Counted from the stretch's first letter, positions 7,761-16,440 are shown. The stretch is DNA of 34,721 nucleotides from an uncultured Sphingomonadales bacterium (GCA_937863505.1 CALMGC010000254.1:1-34721), one strand, 5' to 3'. Numbers and translations are program-made. Notes: generated from the sequence alone by a model not told the origin.

Positions 7761-9047
7761 TTAGGCGGCGCGGAACAACCGCCCGCGCTCCGTCCATGCC
7801 GCCATCGCCAGCGCCAGCGCGCCCGCGACGGCGAACCCCAGGATCATCGGTCGCGCGCTGCCGTCGAACGCCTGCCCGATCGCCGCGCCGATCGCGGAGC
7901 CGATCAGGATGGAGGCGAACCCCTGCACGCTCGACGCGGTGCCCGCGATCGGCCCCATGTTGCTCATCGCCATGGACGAGAAGTTCGTGCCGATCAGCCC
8001 GAAACACCCCATCGTCAGCGCCTGCAGCAGCGCGAACATCACCAGCGTCTCGCGCCCGGTCGCGTAGATGGCGAGATGCAGCAGCGCGGTGCCCATCAGC
8101 GCGCACACCGCGCTCTGCGACAACAGCCGCTGCCCGAAGCGCAGCACCAGCCGCGAATTGGCGAAGTTGCTCAACGCCATCGTCCCCGCCGTGCTCGCGA
8201 ATACGAGCGGGAGCAGCCCGGGCCGCCCGAACGCATCGCCGACCACCTGCTGGATCGAGTTCACATAACCGTAGATGCCGCCCGTCGTCGCGCCCGCCGC
8301 GAGCATGTACCCGAGCGACAGCCGGTCGCTCACCGTCCGCCGCCACCCCGCCACGATCCGCGCGCCTGATAGCGGAAGCCGGTCCTCGCGCGCCTGGGTC
8401 TCGGGCATCCGCCACGCGAACCACCCCGCCACCGCCAGCGTCAGCACCGCGATGCCGGCGAAGATCATCCGCCAATCGCCCCCGAACAACAGCACGCCCG
8501 CACCGAAATTGGGCGCGAGCACGGGCACGATCATGAACACGATGAACGCGGTCGACATCACCCGCGCCATGCTGCGCCCCTGGTAGCAGTCGCGCACCAT
8601 CGCCACGGGGACCACCCGCGAACAGGCGACCGCCAACCCGCTGCACAGCCGCGCCGCGAGCAGCATCGAAAAGCTTGTCGCCCCCGCGCACAGGAGGCAG
8701 GCGATCGCGTTGAGACCCAGCGCCCACAACAATACCGGCCGCCGTCCATACGCATCGGCGAGCGGCCCGTGGATGAGCTGACCCGCGCCGAACCCGACCA
8801 CGAACGCGGTGATGACGAACTGGCGCGTGTTCTCCCCCGCCACCCCCAACGCCTCGCCGATCGCGGGGAGCGCGGGCAGCATCGCGTCGATGCCGAGCGC
8901 GCCCAACGCCATCACCGCCGCGATCAGCGTCACGAACTCCCAAAACGGGAGCGGCGCACCCGCCAGCGGGACAGTCGGCTCCTCAAGCGGCGCGAGGCCG
9001 ATCGCGGCTTCGTCCTCGACGGCTTCGGGGGTGGAAAGGGCGTTCAT
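7761..9047 (-). CDS. MFS transporter, Bcr/CflA-like drug exporter
   Basis: A 428-residue inner-membrane protein with about 12 hydrophobic helices. After a polar N-terminal tail of about 30 residues, helix 1 (FVTLIAAVMALGALGIDAMLPALPAIG) carries the acidic residue in D-x-x-LPA that is typical of the Bcr/CflA drug-proton antiporter subfamily. The loop 2-3 motif A appears as GPLADAYGRRPVLL. Members export drugs such as bicyclomycin, chloramphenicol or other small molecules using the proton gradient; the substrate here is unknown. The frame is open to 9200, but the start at 9047 follows GGCAGGAGC and matches where the family begins. It diverges from the oxygenase gene at 9132. Confidence 0.9.
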   Translation of the reverse strand: MNALSTPEAVEDEAAIGLAPLEEPTVPLAGAPLPFWEFVTLIAAVMALGALGIDAMLPALPAIGEALGVAGENTRQFVITAFVVGFGAGQLIHGPLADAYGRRPVLLWALGLNAIACLLCAGATSFSMLLAARLCSGLAVACSRVVPVAMVRDCYQGRSMARVMSTAFIVFMIVPVLAPNFGAGVLLFGGDWRMIFAGIAVLTLAVAGWFAWRMPETQAREDRLPLSGARIVAGWRRTVSDRLSLGYMLAAGATTGGIYGYVNSIQQVVGDAFGRPGLLPLVFASTAGTMALSNFANSRLVLRFGQRLLSQSAVCALMGTALLHLAIYATGRETLVMFALLQALTMGCFGLIGTNFSSMAMSNMGPIAGTASSVQGFASILIGSAIGAAIGQAFDGSARPMILGFAVAGALALAMAAWTERGRLFRAA

Positions 9048-9131
9048 GCTCCTGCCGCCTAGCGATGCTGCGCCGCGGCACAACCCCGCGCGGCTCTGTT
9101 CGACCGCGCGCCGAACCGCTATGGTGCCGCC

Positions 9132-10109
9132 ATGCTCGACACCCCCGCCGCCCCAAGAACAGCCGAGGTCCCGACGCTCAGCCTCGCCGATCAGGCACAC
9201 GATCCGGACGCGTTCGCGAGCGCGTTCGGTGCTTCATTCGAGCGGTTCGGCTTCGCGATCGTCGCCGACCACGGCATCCCCGCCGATCTCGTCGCGCGGG
9301 CGTGGGCGGAGACGGAGGCGCTGTTCGCGCTGCCCGAGCCGGAGAAGCGCGGCTACCACGTCCCGGGTGGCGGCGGCGCGCGCGGCTACACGCCGTTCAA
9401 GACCGAGATCGCCAAAGGCGCGAGCGCCGTCGACCTCAAGGAGTTCTGGCACATCGGCCGCGAATTGCCCGCCGGGCACCGTTACGCCGGTGTCATGGCC
9501 GCGAACGTCTGGCCGGAGCGCCCGGACGGCTTCCGCGACACCTTCTCCGAGCTGTTTACCGCCTTCGACCGCGCGGGCGACCGGCTGCTGTCCGCGATCG
9601 CACGCTATCTGGGCCTCGCGCCCGACTGGTTCGACGTGGCGATGCGCGACGGCGATTCGGTGCTGCGCCTGCTCCACTACCCGCCCATCCTCGCCGACGC
9701 CGAAGGGGTGCGCGCGGGCGCGCATGAGGATATCAACCTCATCACGCTGCTGCTCGGCGCGGAGGAAGCGGGGCTGGAGTTGCTCGACCGCAGTCAAGAA
9801 GACGAGGGCGCGCGCTGGCTCGCGATCAAGCCGCCCGAGGGCGCGCTGGTCGTCAATGTCGGCGACATGCTCCAGCGGCTGACCAATCACATTCTCCCTT
9901 CCACCACCCACCGCGTCGTCAACCCGCCCCCCGAGCGGCGCGGCCGCTCGCGCTACTCGATGCCCTTCTTCCTCCACCCCGCACCCGATTTCCTGATCGA
10001 GACGCTCCCGGGCTGCGTGAGCGCGGAGAACCCGAACCGCTACCCGCAGCCGATCACCGCTCATGACTATCTGCACGAACGTTTGGTCGAAATCGGTTTG
10101 GTGAGGTAG
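9132..10109 (+). CDS. 2-oxoglutarate/Fe(II)-dependent oxygenase, isopenicillin N synthase family
   Basis: A 325-residue enzyme with an N-terminal DIOX_N-type region (VPTLSLADQ, then FGFAIVADHGIP) and a C-terminal double-stranded beta-helix domain. The iron ligands are H198 and D200 in AHEDINLITLL and H260 in STTHRVVNPP. R274 and S276 in RYSMPFFLHP would bind 2-oxoglutarate. The family hydroxylates or desaturates small molecules such as amino acids, hormones or antibiotic precursors. No biosynthetic cluster surrounds it, so its substrate cannot be assigned. The divergent exporter might handle a related compound, but that is only proximity. Confidence 0.9.
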   Translation: MLDTPAAPRTAEVPTLSLADQAHDPDAFASAFGASFERFGFAIVADHGIPADLVARAWAETEALFALPEPEKRGYHVPGGGGARGYTPFKTEIAKGASAVDLKEFWHIGRELPAGHRYAGVMAANVWPERPDGFRDTFSELFTAFDRAGDRLLSAIARYLGLAPDWFDVAMRDGDSVLRLLHYPPILADAEGVRAGAHEDINLITLLLGAEEAGLELLDRSQEDEGARWLAIKPPEGALVVNVGDMLQRLTNHILPSTTHRVVNPPPERRGRSRYSMPFFLHPAPDFLIETLPGCVSAENPNRYPQPITAHDYLHERLVEIGLVR

Positions 10110-10135
10110 GAGCCGTGCGATCGAAGGAGAATCAC

Positions 10136-10684
10136 GTGGTTCGCGGGTGGCTCTGTTCATTGCTCTACGTGTTAGCTTCACCTGTAGTGGCTCAGGGAAG
10201 ACACCCACCCATATCACCTCCACCTATCGTCCGTGTTTCACCTGAGACGTCCACCGAAGTTTTCGGGTCGTGGAGCGTGGGAAAGTTCGGGGAGAACTTC
10301 TCTATCGCTACCACCGCAAATCAGGGACAGAGTGTTCTTGGAGTCATGTGTGACTATTCTGGTTGTGTGACTTTTTTCAACCCACATATAACTTGTGAAG
10401 ACAAGGCGTCCTATCCGGCTTTGATTAACTCTCCCGGCGGAGCTTTCTCGGACAATCTGACTTGTCGGAAGATTGGTGATAATTTTGTATACGCGCTGTC
10501 GAGCGAGAACCCTGTCATCGAGGCGATGTCAATCGGAGGGACTCTAGGTGTCGCCTTCCCGATGCAATCGGGAGAGTTCACGGTCTCTCGTTTTTCGTTG
10601 ACCGGTGGGGCAAGGGCCTATGCTCGCGCGGCACAGCTGGTACATGCACCGATTGGCGCTCAGACTGGCGATGTTCGACTGTGA
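10136..10684 (+). CDS. Secreted protein of unknown function with atypical low GC
   Basis: A 182-residue protein with a clear signal peptide (MVRGWLCSLLYVLASPVVAQG, cleavage after VVA). The mature part is beta-rich, with pairs of Cys (CDYSGC, then ITCEDK and LTCRKI) that could form disulfides in the periplasm. I choose the GTG at 10136 because AAGGAG lies 6 bases ahead; an earlier GTG at 10115 would add 7 residues and is less well placed. The pattern of a W-S-V start, spaced Cys and a C-terminal FSLTGG..AYARA faintly recalls invasion-associated locus B proteins, but I would not assign it. Base composition drops to roughly 50% GC with codons such as TTT, ATA and TCT, unlike every neighbour, which suggests recent acquisition. 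Confidence 0.75.
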   Translation: MVRGWLCSLLYVLASPVVAQGRHPPISPPPIVRVSPETSTEVFGSWSVGKFGENFSIATTANQGQSVLGVMCDYSGCVTFFNPHITCEDKASYPALINSPGGAFSDNLTCRKIGDNFVYALSSENPVIEAMSIGGTLGVAFPMQSGEFTVSRFSLTGGARAYARAAQLVHAPIGAQTGDVRL

Positions 10685-10756
10685 TTCATAACTTAGCGCC
10701 AGTTTCTACCAGCGTTAGTATTGGCAAGCTGCGCGCTTTATTTGAGGAGATGCGCT

Positions 10757-10927
10757 ATGACCGACAGCCCCGAAAGCCGCATCATCGCCGACGTCGCGAT
10801 CAACGAGGAAGAGCACCCCTCCCGCCGCGTGACGCTCCCCGACGCGGACGAGGACGAGGTGCCACATCAGCCGGTCGCCGATGCGATCGCGGACACCGCG
10901 CAGGTCGGCCGGGAGCGGCCTGCCTAG
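10757..10927 (+). CDS. Small acidic protein of unknown function
   Basis: A 56-residue hydrophilic protein, starting MTDSPESRIIADVAINEEEH, rich in Asp, Glu, Ala and Val. The frame is open further upstream, but the ATG at 10757 follows GAGGAG at ideal spacing. It resembles the other small charged proteins in the window in composition, though not in sequence. The leader from 10685 to 10756 is AT-richer than the genome and belongs to the low-GC patch. No family is recognised. Confidence 0.6.
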   Translation: MTDSPESRIIADVAINEEEHPSRRVTLPDADEDEVPHQPVADAIADTAQVGRERPA

Positions 10928-10957
10928 GCAGCGCCGCTCGGGGCCGGGTGGGCCTTA

Positions 10958-11329
10958 TTAGGGCAGCTCCGCGTCGGGGTTGAGCAACTTCGACCCCAGC
11001 CGCGTCAGCACCGTCACCGGATCGCGCCCGCCGCCATAGCCGTAGCGCGCCGCCTCCGCCTTGCCGCAGCGGCGCTCCCCGACGAAAATCCCGCACGGCG
11101 CGGCGGGCGTGATCGCGGCGAGCGCGCTGCCCGGTTCACCCGGTGTGCGGACGTCCTGCGTGGTGTCGCGCTCGGCTGGCAATGGAAGGCGGTAGCGGTC
11201 GGGCGAGCGTCCGCACACGACCACGTCGCTCGTATCGACTTTATCTCCGCAACGCCGCACGGCGGTGAGCCGTTCGGGAATGGCGAGCGCCACCGTCCCC
11301 GCCTGCAAGGCCACCGCCAGCATCAGCAT
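10958..11329 (-). CDS. Secreted small protein with DxVVCGR motif
   Basis: A 123-residue protein with an N-terminal hydrophobic leader (MLMLAVALQAGTVALA) and Cys-containing blocks: RRCGDKVDTSDVVVCGRSPDRYRLPLP, APCGIFVGERRCGK. The CG..D..VVCG.R..YRLP pattern recurs in uncharacterised exported proteins of sphingomonads; its function is unknown. It starts 11 bases after the M20 peptidase stop and may be co-transcribed. The frame is open to 11383, and a GTG at 11350 that overlaps the peptidase gene is an alternative start, but the start at 11329 gives the more compact signal peptide. Confidence 0.65.
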   Translation of the reverse strand: MLMLAVALQAGTVALAIPERLTAVRRCGDKVDTSDVVVCGRSPDRYRLPLPAERDTTQDVRTPGEPGSALAAITPAAPCGIFVGERRCGKAEAARYGYGGGRDPVTVLTRLGSKLLNPDAELP

Positions 11330-11340
11330 CGCGCGCGCCC

Positions 11341-12555
11341 CTACCCCCACCCACCTTCCAGAAACCGCATCGCCATCGCGCAATGCATGGCCACGCCGCG
11401 CGCCATCACGCGCTCATCGATCATCATACGCGTGTTGTGGAGTGGAGGGTTAGCGGCGGCGTCGCTCCCTTCGGGCGCGACGCCGAGGAACGCCATCGCG
11501 CCGGGTGTCTGCTGGAGGACATAGGAGAAGTCCTCGCCGCCCATCATCGGCGCGGGCATCGTGCGATACGCATCCTCGCCGCCCAGCCCGGTCGCAACCT
11601 CGCGCATCAACGCCACCGCGCGCGGGTCGTTGAGGGTGACGGGGTAGCCTTCCTCGACCAAGGTTTCGACGCTCGCGCCGTGCGCCGCCGCGACGCCTTC
11701 CGCTACCCGGCGGAAGGTCGCGCGCATCTGCTCGCGCACCTCCGGCGACAGCGTACGAAGCGTGCCCATCAGCTCGACCTCGCCCGGGATGATGTTGTGC
11801 GACGAACCGGCGTGGATTTGCGTGATCGTCAGCACGGCGGGATCGCTCACCGGCACCTGCCGCGCGAGCGCGACCTGGAGCGCGGTGACGATCGCGCACG
11901 CGACCGGGATCGGGTCGAGCGCCTCATGCGGCATCGCCGCATGCCCGCCGCGCCCGCGCACGGTCGCACGCACTGTGTCGGTGCTGGCGAGCAGCGGCCC
12001 GACGCGTGTCACCACCACCCCGGCGGGCATGTTCGGCGAGATGTGGAGCGCGAAGGCGGCGTCGGGCGCGGGCTCGGCGAGCAGGCCGTCGGAGATCATG
12101 TGCTTCGCGCCGTGATGCCCCTCCTCGCCCGGCTGGAACATGAATACCACCGTTCCCGGCAGCGCGTCCCGCCCCGCGCACAGCGCTTTCGCGGCCCCGA
12201 CCAGCATCGCGGTATGCGCGTCATGCCCGCAGGCGTGCATCGCCCCGGCGTTGCGCGACGCGAAGGGGAGCCCCGTCTCCTCCGCCATCGGCAGCGCGTC
12301 CATGTCGCCGCGCAGCAGGACCGTGCGCTGGTTGTCCGAGGCCCCGCCACGCAGCACCGCCACCGCGCCGCTGGTCGAGGGTCCCTCGCGCCACTCGAGC
12401 GGCAGGCCCGCCAGCGCCGCCCTGATCTTCGCGGTCGTACGACGGCAGTCGAGCCCCACCTCCGGGTCTGCATGGATCGCGCGGCGGAGCTCGACGACGT
12501 CGGCAAGCTCGGCCTCGCCGGCGGCGGTCCAGTCGGTGAGGGCGTCGAGGGTCAT
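11341..12555 (-). CDS. M20 family metallopeptidase / amidohydrolase (hippurate hydrolase-like)
   Basis: A 404-residue cytoplasmic enzyme of the M20D amidohydrolase group, which includes hippuricase, IAA-amino acid hydrolase and N-acetyl-L,L-diaminopimelate deacetylase. Metal-binding motifs are visible: MHACGHDAHTAMLVGAAKAL (Cys and His ligands), FQPGEEGHHGAKHMI (catalytic Glu pair) and the C-terminal MMGGEDFSYVLQQTPGAMAFLG. A dimerisation domain lies between about residues 185 and 300 (GHAAMPHEALDPIPVACAIV). The ATG at 12555 is preceded by AAAGGA; the longer frame to 12630 has no such signal. The substrate is probably an N-acyl amino acid but cannot be fixed. Confidence 0.9.
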   Translation of the reverse strand: MTLDALTDWTAAGEAELADVVELRRAIHADPEVGLDCRRTTAKIRAALAGLPLEWREGPSTSGAVAVLRGGASDNQRTVLLRGDMDALPMAEETGLPFASRNAGAMHACGHDAHTAMLVGAAKALCAGRDALPGTVVFMFQPGEEGHHGAKHMISDGLLAEPAPDAAFALHISPNMPAGVVVTRVGPLLASTDTVRATVRGRGGHAAMPHEALDPIPVACAIVTALQVALARQVPVSDPAVLTITQIHAGSSHNIIPGEVELMGTLRTLSPEVREQMRATFRRVAEGVAAAHGASVETLVEEGYPVTLNDPRAVALMREVATGLGGEDAYRTMPAPMMGGEDFSYVLQQTPGAMAFLGVAPEGSDAAANPPLHNTRMMIDERVMARGVAMHCAMAMRFLEGGWG

Positions 12556-12741
12556 GGGGCGGGTCCTTTGCGAGGGTGCGCTTGTCTCACTCGGAGCAGG
12601 GCGGAGCAAGCGCCTACCCGGCGACGGCAAAGCCGCCGCCGTGACGTCAGACGAGCTTGGCTTCGCGAACTCGCTGGCCGGGCGGGCCGCTGCGCTGCGC
12701 GCACCAGCGCCGTCGCTGCGCCGACGCGCTTGCGATCCGCC

Positions 12742-14022
12742 TCACATCGTCGCTAAAAGCTCCTTGATCGCGACGAACGCGAACCCGACCGAGCTGTCCG
12801 CGATCCCATACGGCATGAACAGCGTGTCGCCGTGCTTCACCGCGCCGCAGGTGTAGACGACGTTGGGCACATAGCCCTCGCGGTCCTGGTCCGCCGCCGC
12901 GAGCAGCGGCTCGCGCGTGCGGCCGACCACCTTGCCCGGATCGTCCTTGTCGAGCAGCACCGCGCCGATCGAATATTTCCGCATCGCGCCGACGCCGTGG
13001 GTGAGCAACAGCCAGCCCTCGTCGAGCTCGATCGGCGCGCCGCAATTGCCGATCTGCACCAGCTCCCACGGGAACTGGGGCCGCAACAGCATCGCGCCCT
13101 CGTCCCAATGCGTCAGCGAGTCGGACTGGAGCAGGAACAGGTTCTCTCCGTCCTGCCGCCCGATCGTCATGTAGCGACCGCCGATCTTGCGCGGGAACAG
13201 CGCCATGCCCTTGTTGCGCGCCGCGGAACCGGTCATCGGCACCAGGTCGAACGCGCGGAAATCGCGCGTGCGCATCAGCTCGGAGCCGATGTTCGAGCCG
13301 TTATAGGCGGTGTAGGTGCCGAGCCACTCGACCGCGCCGTCGTCATGCGTGAACTGGACGAGGCGCAGATCCTCCAGCCCCTTCGACTGCGCGCGGGTGA
13401 TGGGGAAGATCACCGTGCCGCTCAACGTCGAGTCGCGGTGACGATGGACGGTCACCGGCCCCTGCGGCAGCGCCTCCTCGCCATGGCCGGGGCTGTCCGC
13501 GGCGGTGGCGAAGGGCGGCTCGGGCGCGAGCGTCAGCTCGTTGCCGTCCGAGATGATGCCCTCGCGAAACGCGACGGAGCTGATGTGTCCCTCCCCCACC
13601 GCGCGCAGCGACATCAGGATGCGCAAGCTGCCCTCGGGCATCCCCGACTGGTCGAAATGCGGCACCGCGCTGGGGTTCATCAACGCGGCGGCGGCGTAGC
13701 TGTATTCGTGGCAGAAATACGCGCCGATCAACTGGCGCTTCTCGTCGCTGATCGTCGCGCCGTCGAGGTGCATCATGTCCTCGATCTGGTCGTAGCGGGT
13801 CATGAACACGCGCCGCGTCTGCCAATGCCGCGCCTCGAAATCGCGCAGCACCAGCTCGAGCTGGTCGCGCGTCTCGCCCGGCGACATGGCGAGCACCTCG
13901 CCGACCAGCCGCTCGGTGCGGCTGGGCATTCCCGCGGCGCCGCCCCAAGCGAGGTGAAAGGGCCGCACCACCACCCGCGACGGGTCGGCGTACAGCCGCA
14001 GCTCGTGATCGAACAGGTTCAC
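12742..14022 (-). CDS. GH130-type glycosidase/phosphorylase (mannoside phosphorylase-like)
   Basis: A 426-residue five-bladed beta-propeller enzyme of the PH1107-related family, now GH130. Members phosphorolyse or hydrolyse beta-mannosides. Residues 1-60 include the opening ELRLYADPSRVVVRPF. Residues about 70-155 hold a helical insertion ending in the landmark RAVGEGHISSVAFREG. The general-acid region is GLEDLRLVQF (215-224) with D218 as the expected catalytic Asp. The last blades carry GAPIELDEGWLLLTHGVG and YTCGAVKHGDTLFMPYGIAD. It follows the GT4 fusion gene after 53 bases on the same strand, so a shared operon is likely. The substrate (beta-1,2- or beta-1,4-mannoside, or another) cannot be decided from the sequence. 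There is no signal peptide, so the reaction is cytoplasmic. Confidence 0.85.
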   Translation of the reverse strand: MNLFDHELRLYADPSRVVVRPFHLAWGGAAGMPSRTERLVGEVLAMSPGETRDQLELVLRDFEARHWQTRRVFMTRYDQIEDMMHLDGATISDEKRQLIGAYFCHEYSYAAAALMNPSAVPHFDQSGMPEGSLRILMSLRAVGEGHISSVAFREGIISDGNELTLAPEPPFATAADSPGHGEEALPQGPVTVHRHRDSTLSGTVIFPITRAQSKGLEDLRLVQFTHDDGAVEWLGTYTAYNGSNIGSELMRTRDFRAFDLVPMTGSAARNKGMALFPRKIGGRYMTIGRQDGENLFLLQSDSLTHWDEGAMLLRPQFPWELVQIGNCGAPIELDEGWLLLTHGVGAMRKYSIGAVLLDKDDPGKVVGRTREPLLAAADQDREGYVPNVVYTCGAVKHGDTLFMPYGIADSSVGFAFVAIKELLATM

Positions 14023-14075
14023 GTCGAGGCCCGCCCCTTGTTATGCCACCCGCGCCGACGCACGCGGAGCAAGGC

Positions 14076-16343
14076 TCAGGCGGCGGTGCCGGTCGCTCCT
14101 GCCACGGTCGCACGGGCGCGCGAAAGGGTGGAAATCGCGCAAGACGCCATCTGTAGCGCCAAAATCGACTCGGCACCCTGATTGCGGTTGAGCCCGGTCG
14201 GCATCAGCCCGTCGAAACACCCGCCGTCCGCCTTGCTCGCGAGAGGCAGGTCGAGGTCGTTCGAGCCGAGGTACCAGCCATAGGCCTTGGTCGCCTCCGT
14301 TCGCCAGCGCTCGTCGCCGGTCGCTTCCCACGCGGCGACACACGCGTCGATCGTCGCCTGCGCCTCCAGCGGCTGCTGGTCGAAGGGCAGCGGCTCTTCG
14401 TACGGACGCCCGAAACTTTCGGTGCCCACCGCGCGGAAGCGGCCCTCGGGGCTGGTCTGCATGCCGACGATCCAGTCGAGCGTGTCGAGCCCGCATTGCA
14501 GCAGATCGGCGCGCTCCAGCGCGACGCCCGCGCGGATCAGCGCCTGCGGCAGGCGGGCATTGTCATAAGCGAGCACGATCTCGAACCAGCGCCATTCGGG
14601 CCGCCGCGCCTCGCCCAGCAAGGCGAGATGCTCGTCGGGGAAGCGTTGCAGGATCGCGCGCGCGAGTTCGTGACCGGGGCGCGCTTCCAGCATCGCCGCC
14701 GCGCCCAGCATCGCGAACGCCTGCGCGCGCGGGGAGCCGAGGTCGAAGGCGAGGCTGGCGGTGGCGTCGAACAGCGTGTGCGCCCAGTCTCGGTGCTTGG
14801 CGAGCCGCGAGTCGCGCGCGGTGACCCCCAGCGCCCACAGCGCCCGCCCGTTGGAGTCCTCCGACCCCGTATCCTCGCACCAGGTCCGGTCGAACGCCAT
14901 GAAGTTGCGGAACCGACGCTCGTCCGGGTTCCACGCATATTGGACGAACGAGGCGTAGATCGTCGTCCAGCGGTCGTACTCGGCGTCCGACAGCTCGGGC
15001 ACTATGTGCATCAGCATCAGCGCGCGGGCATTGTCATCGATGCAATAGCCGTGGCGACGATCGGGGACCGAGTAGATTGAGTGCTGGAGCATCCCCGTCG
15101 AGTCGCTCATCCGCAGCACGGCCGCGATGTCAGGACGCAATGGTTGCGCCGGCGTGGCCGGCGTTGCGGGGTGTCTGATAGGGCGTTGCGCGACGACCTC
15201 CGCCATTTCCGCCAGCGCGCGCTCGGCGAGGCGCGGCCACACCATCGTCCGCCCGCGCGCATAAGCGCGCTCCGACAAACGCCGCCGGTCGCGGTCGGAG
15301 CCGAGCAGATGGTTGATCTCGCGCGCAAAGGCGGCGCTGTCGCCGAAATCGACCAGCACGCCATGGCCGTCGCCGAGAATCTCGGTCGCGTGGACATAAG
15401 GCGTGGACACCACCGCCTTGCCGACCCCGACCGCATAGGACAGCGCGCCCGAAGTGATCTGCGCCGGGTTGGCGTAGGGCGTCACGAACAGGTCGGCGGC
15501 CTGGAGATAGTCGACCAGCTCGTCATGCTCGACGAACGTGTCGAGGAACTCGACATGGTTCGCGACCCCAAGCTCGGCGATCAACGCATGAAGCGTGTGA
15601 CGGTATCTCTCACCCTCATGCGCGACGAGGTTGGGGTGGGTCGCGCCGAGCACGACGTACAGCAATCGCGGGTGCTCGGCGACCATCGCGGGCAACGCGC
15701 GGATCATCGTCTCGATGCCCTTGCCCGGCGAGAGAAGCCCGAACGTCAGCACCACCTGCCGCCCCTGCCAGCCGAAGCGCGGCTTGCCCAGGTCGGGGTC
15801 GACCAGCGCGCGGTCGGGAACACCGTGCGGGATACTGACAAGCTGTCGCGGGTTCGCGCCGTACACGCGAGTGAGGATTTCGCGTCCGCGCTCCGCCATC
15901 ACGATCACCTTGGCGGCGCGGCGGAGCAACTCTTCCAGCACCCGTCGCTCGTCCGCACTCGGCTTTTCGAGCAGCGTGTGCAGCGTGACGATCAGCGGCA
16001 AGGAGGTACGATCGAGCAGCGTCAGGACATGCTCGCCCGCCGCGCCGCCGAAAATGCCGTATTCGTGCTGGAGCCAGATCACCTGCGCGCCGCTCGCCTC
16101 GATGGCGCGCGCGGCGGCGAGATAGTCGGCGAGGTTGTTCTGCGCGATCGAGCGCGTCACCTCGGGACCATAGGCATAAGGCGCTTGGTGATCATCCATC
16201 GCGTACAGGTCGACGCGCACCTCCGGGAAGCTCGCGCGCAAGGCCTGGAGCGTGTCGCTCGTATAGGTCGCGATGCCGCACTTCCTGGGCAGCGCGTTGC
16301 CGATCAGGGCGATATGGTCGATGGTCACTCCGTCGTGCTGCAC
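14076..16343 (-). CDS. GT4 glycosyltransferase fused to a large C-terminal helical (GH-like) domain
   Basis: About 755 residues in two parts. Residues 1-385 are a GT-B, family 4 retaining glycosyltransferase: an N-terminal Rossmann part (IALIGNALPRKCGIATY, WLQHEYGIFGG) and a donor-binding part with TFGLLSPGKGIETMIRALP (about 200-218) and TSGALSYAVGVGKAVVSTPY. A proline/alanine-rich linker (386-405) leads to a 350-residue helical domain (HSIYSVPDRRHGYCIDDNARALML onward) that looks like an alpha/alpha barrel of carbohydrate-active enzymes. The frame is open to 16580, but the first 79 residues are Arg/Cys-rich and implausible. I choose the GTG at 16343, which has AAAAGGA ahead; the GTG at 16328 is the alternative. 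Paired with the GH130 gene, it probably makes or remodels an oligosaccharide. Confidence 0.8.
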   Translation of the reverse strand: MQHDGVTIDHIALIGNALPRKCGIATYTSDTLQALRASFPEVRVDLYAMDDHQAPYAYGPEVTRSIAQNNLADYLAAARAIEASGAQVIWLQHEYGIFGGAAGEHVLTLLDRTSLPLIVTLHTLLEKPSADERRVLEELLRRAAKVIVMAERGREILTRVYGANPRQLVSIPHGVPDRALVDPDLGKPRFGWQGRQVVLTFGLLSPGKGIETMIRALPAMVAEHPRLLYVVLGATHPNLVAHEGERYRHTLHALIAELGVANHVEFLDTFVEHDELVDYLQAADLFVTPYANPAQITSGALSYAVGVGKAVVSTPYVHATEILGDGHGVLVDFGDSAAFAREINHLLGSDRDRRRLSERAYARGRTMVWPRLAERALAEMAEVVAQRPIRHPATPATPAQPLRPDIAAVLRMSDSTGMLQHSIYSVPDRRHGYCIDDNARALMLMHIVPELSDAEYDRWTTIYASFVQYAWNPDERRFRNFMAFDRTWCEDTGSEDSNGRALWALGVTARDSRLAKHRDWAHTLFDATASLAFDLGSPRAQAFAMLGAAAMLEARPGHELARAILQRFPDEHLALLGEARRPEWRWFEIVLAYDNARLPQALIRAGVALERADLLQCGLDTLDWIVGMQTSPEGRFRAVGTESFGRPYEEPLPFDQQPLEAQATIDACVAAWEATGDERWRTEATKAYGWYLGSNDLDLPLASKADGGCFDGLMPTGLNRNQGAESILALQMASCAISTLSRARATVAGATGTAA

Positions 16344-16411
16344 CTCAAAGGTCCTTTTGCGCCAAGCGCGAAGACTCGCGGGCCTGTACGGGCGATGAAC
16401 GCCGCCGCGCC

Positions 16412-16440
16412 AACATGGTTGCATTTCCGCTGCATTGCAA
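16412..16440 (-). promoter_or_regulatory. Candidate promoter/operator ahead of the GT4 gene
   Basis: On the minus strand TTGCAA (16440-16435) is followed after 17 bases by CATGTT (16417-16412), a weak sigma-70-like pair about 70 bases before the GTG at 16343. The same stretch contains a direct repeat CAACATGGT (16411-16419 and 16438-16446) and an imperfect inverted repeat (CATGGTTGCA at 16414-16423 with TTGCAACATG at 16435-16444). It is AT-richer than its surroundings. A regulator site overlapping a promoter would look like this, but no known motif is identified. Confidence 0.35.

Noticed and set aside
12620-12640. Hairpin GGCGACGGC-AAA-GCCGCCGCC after the GH130 gene as a terminator
   Set aside because: One mismatch, no T-run, and such hairpins are common by chance at this GC content.
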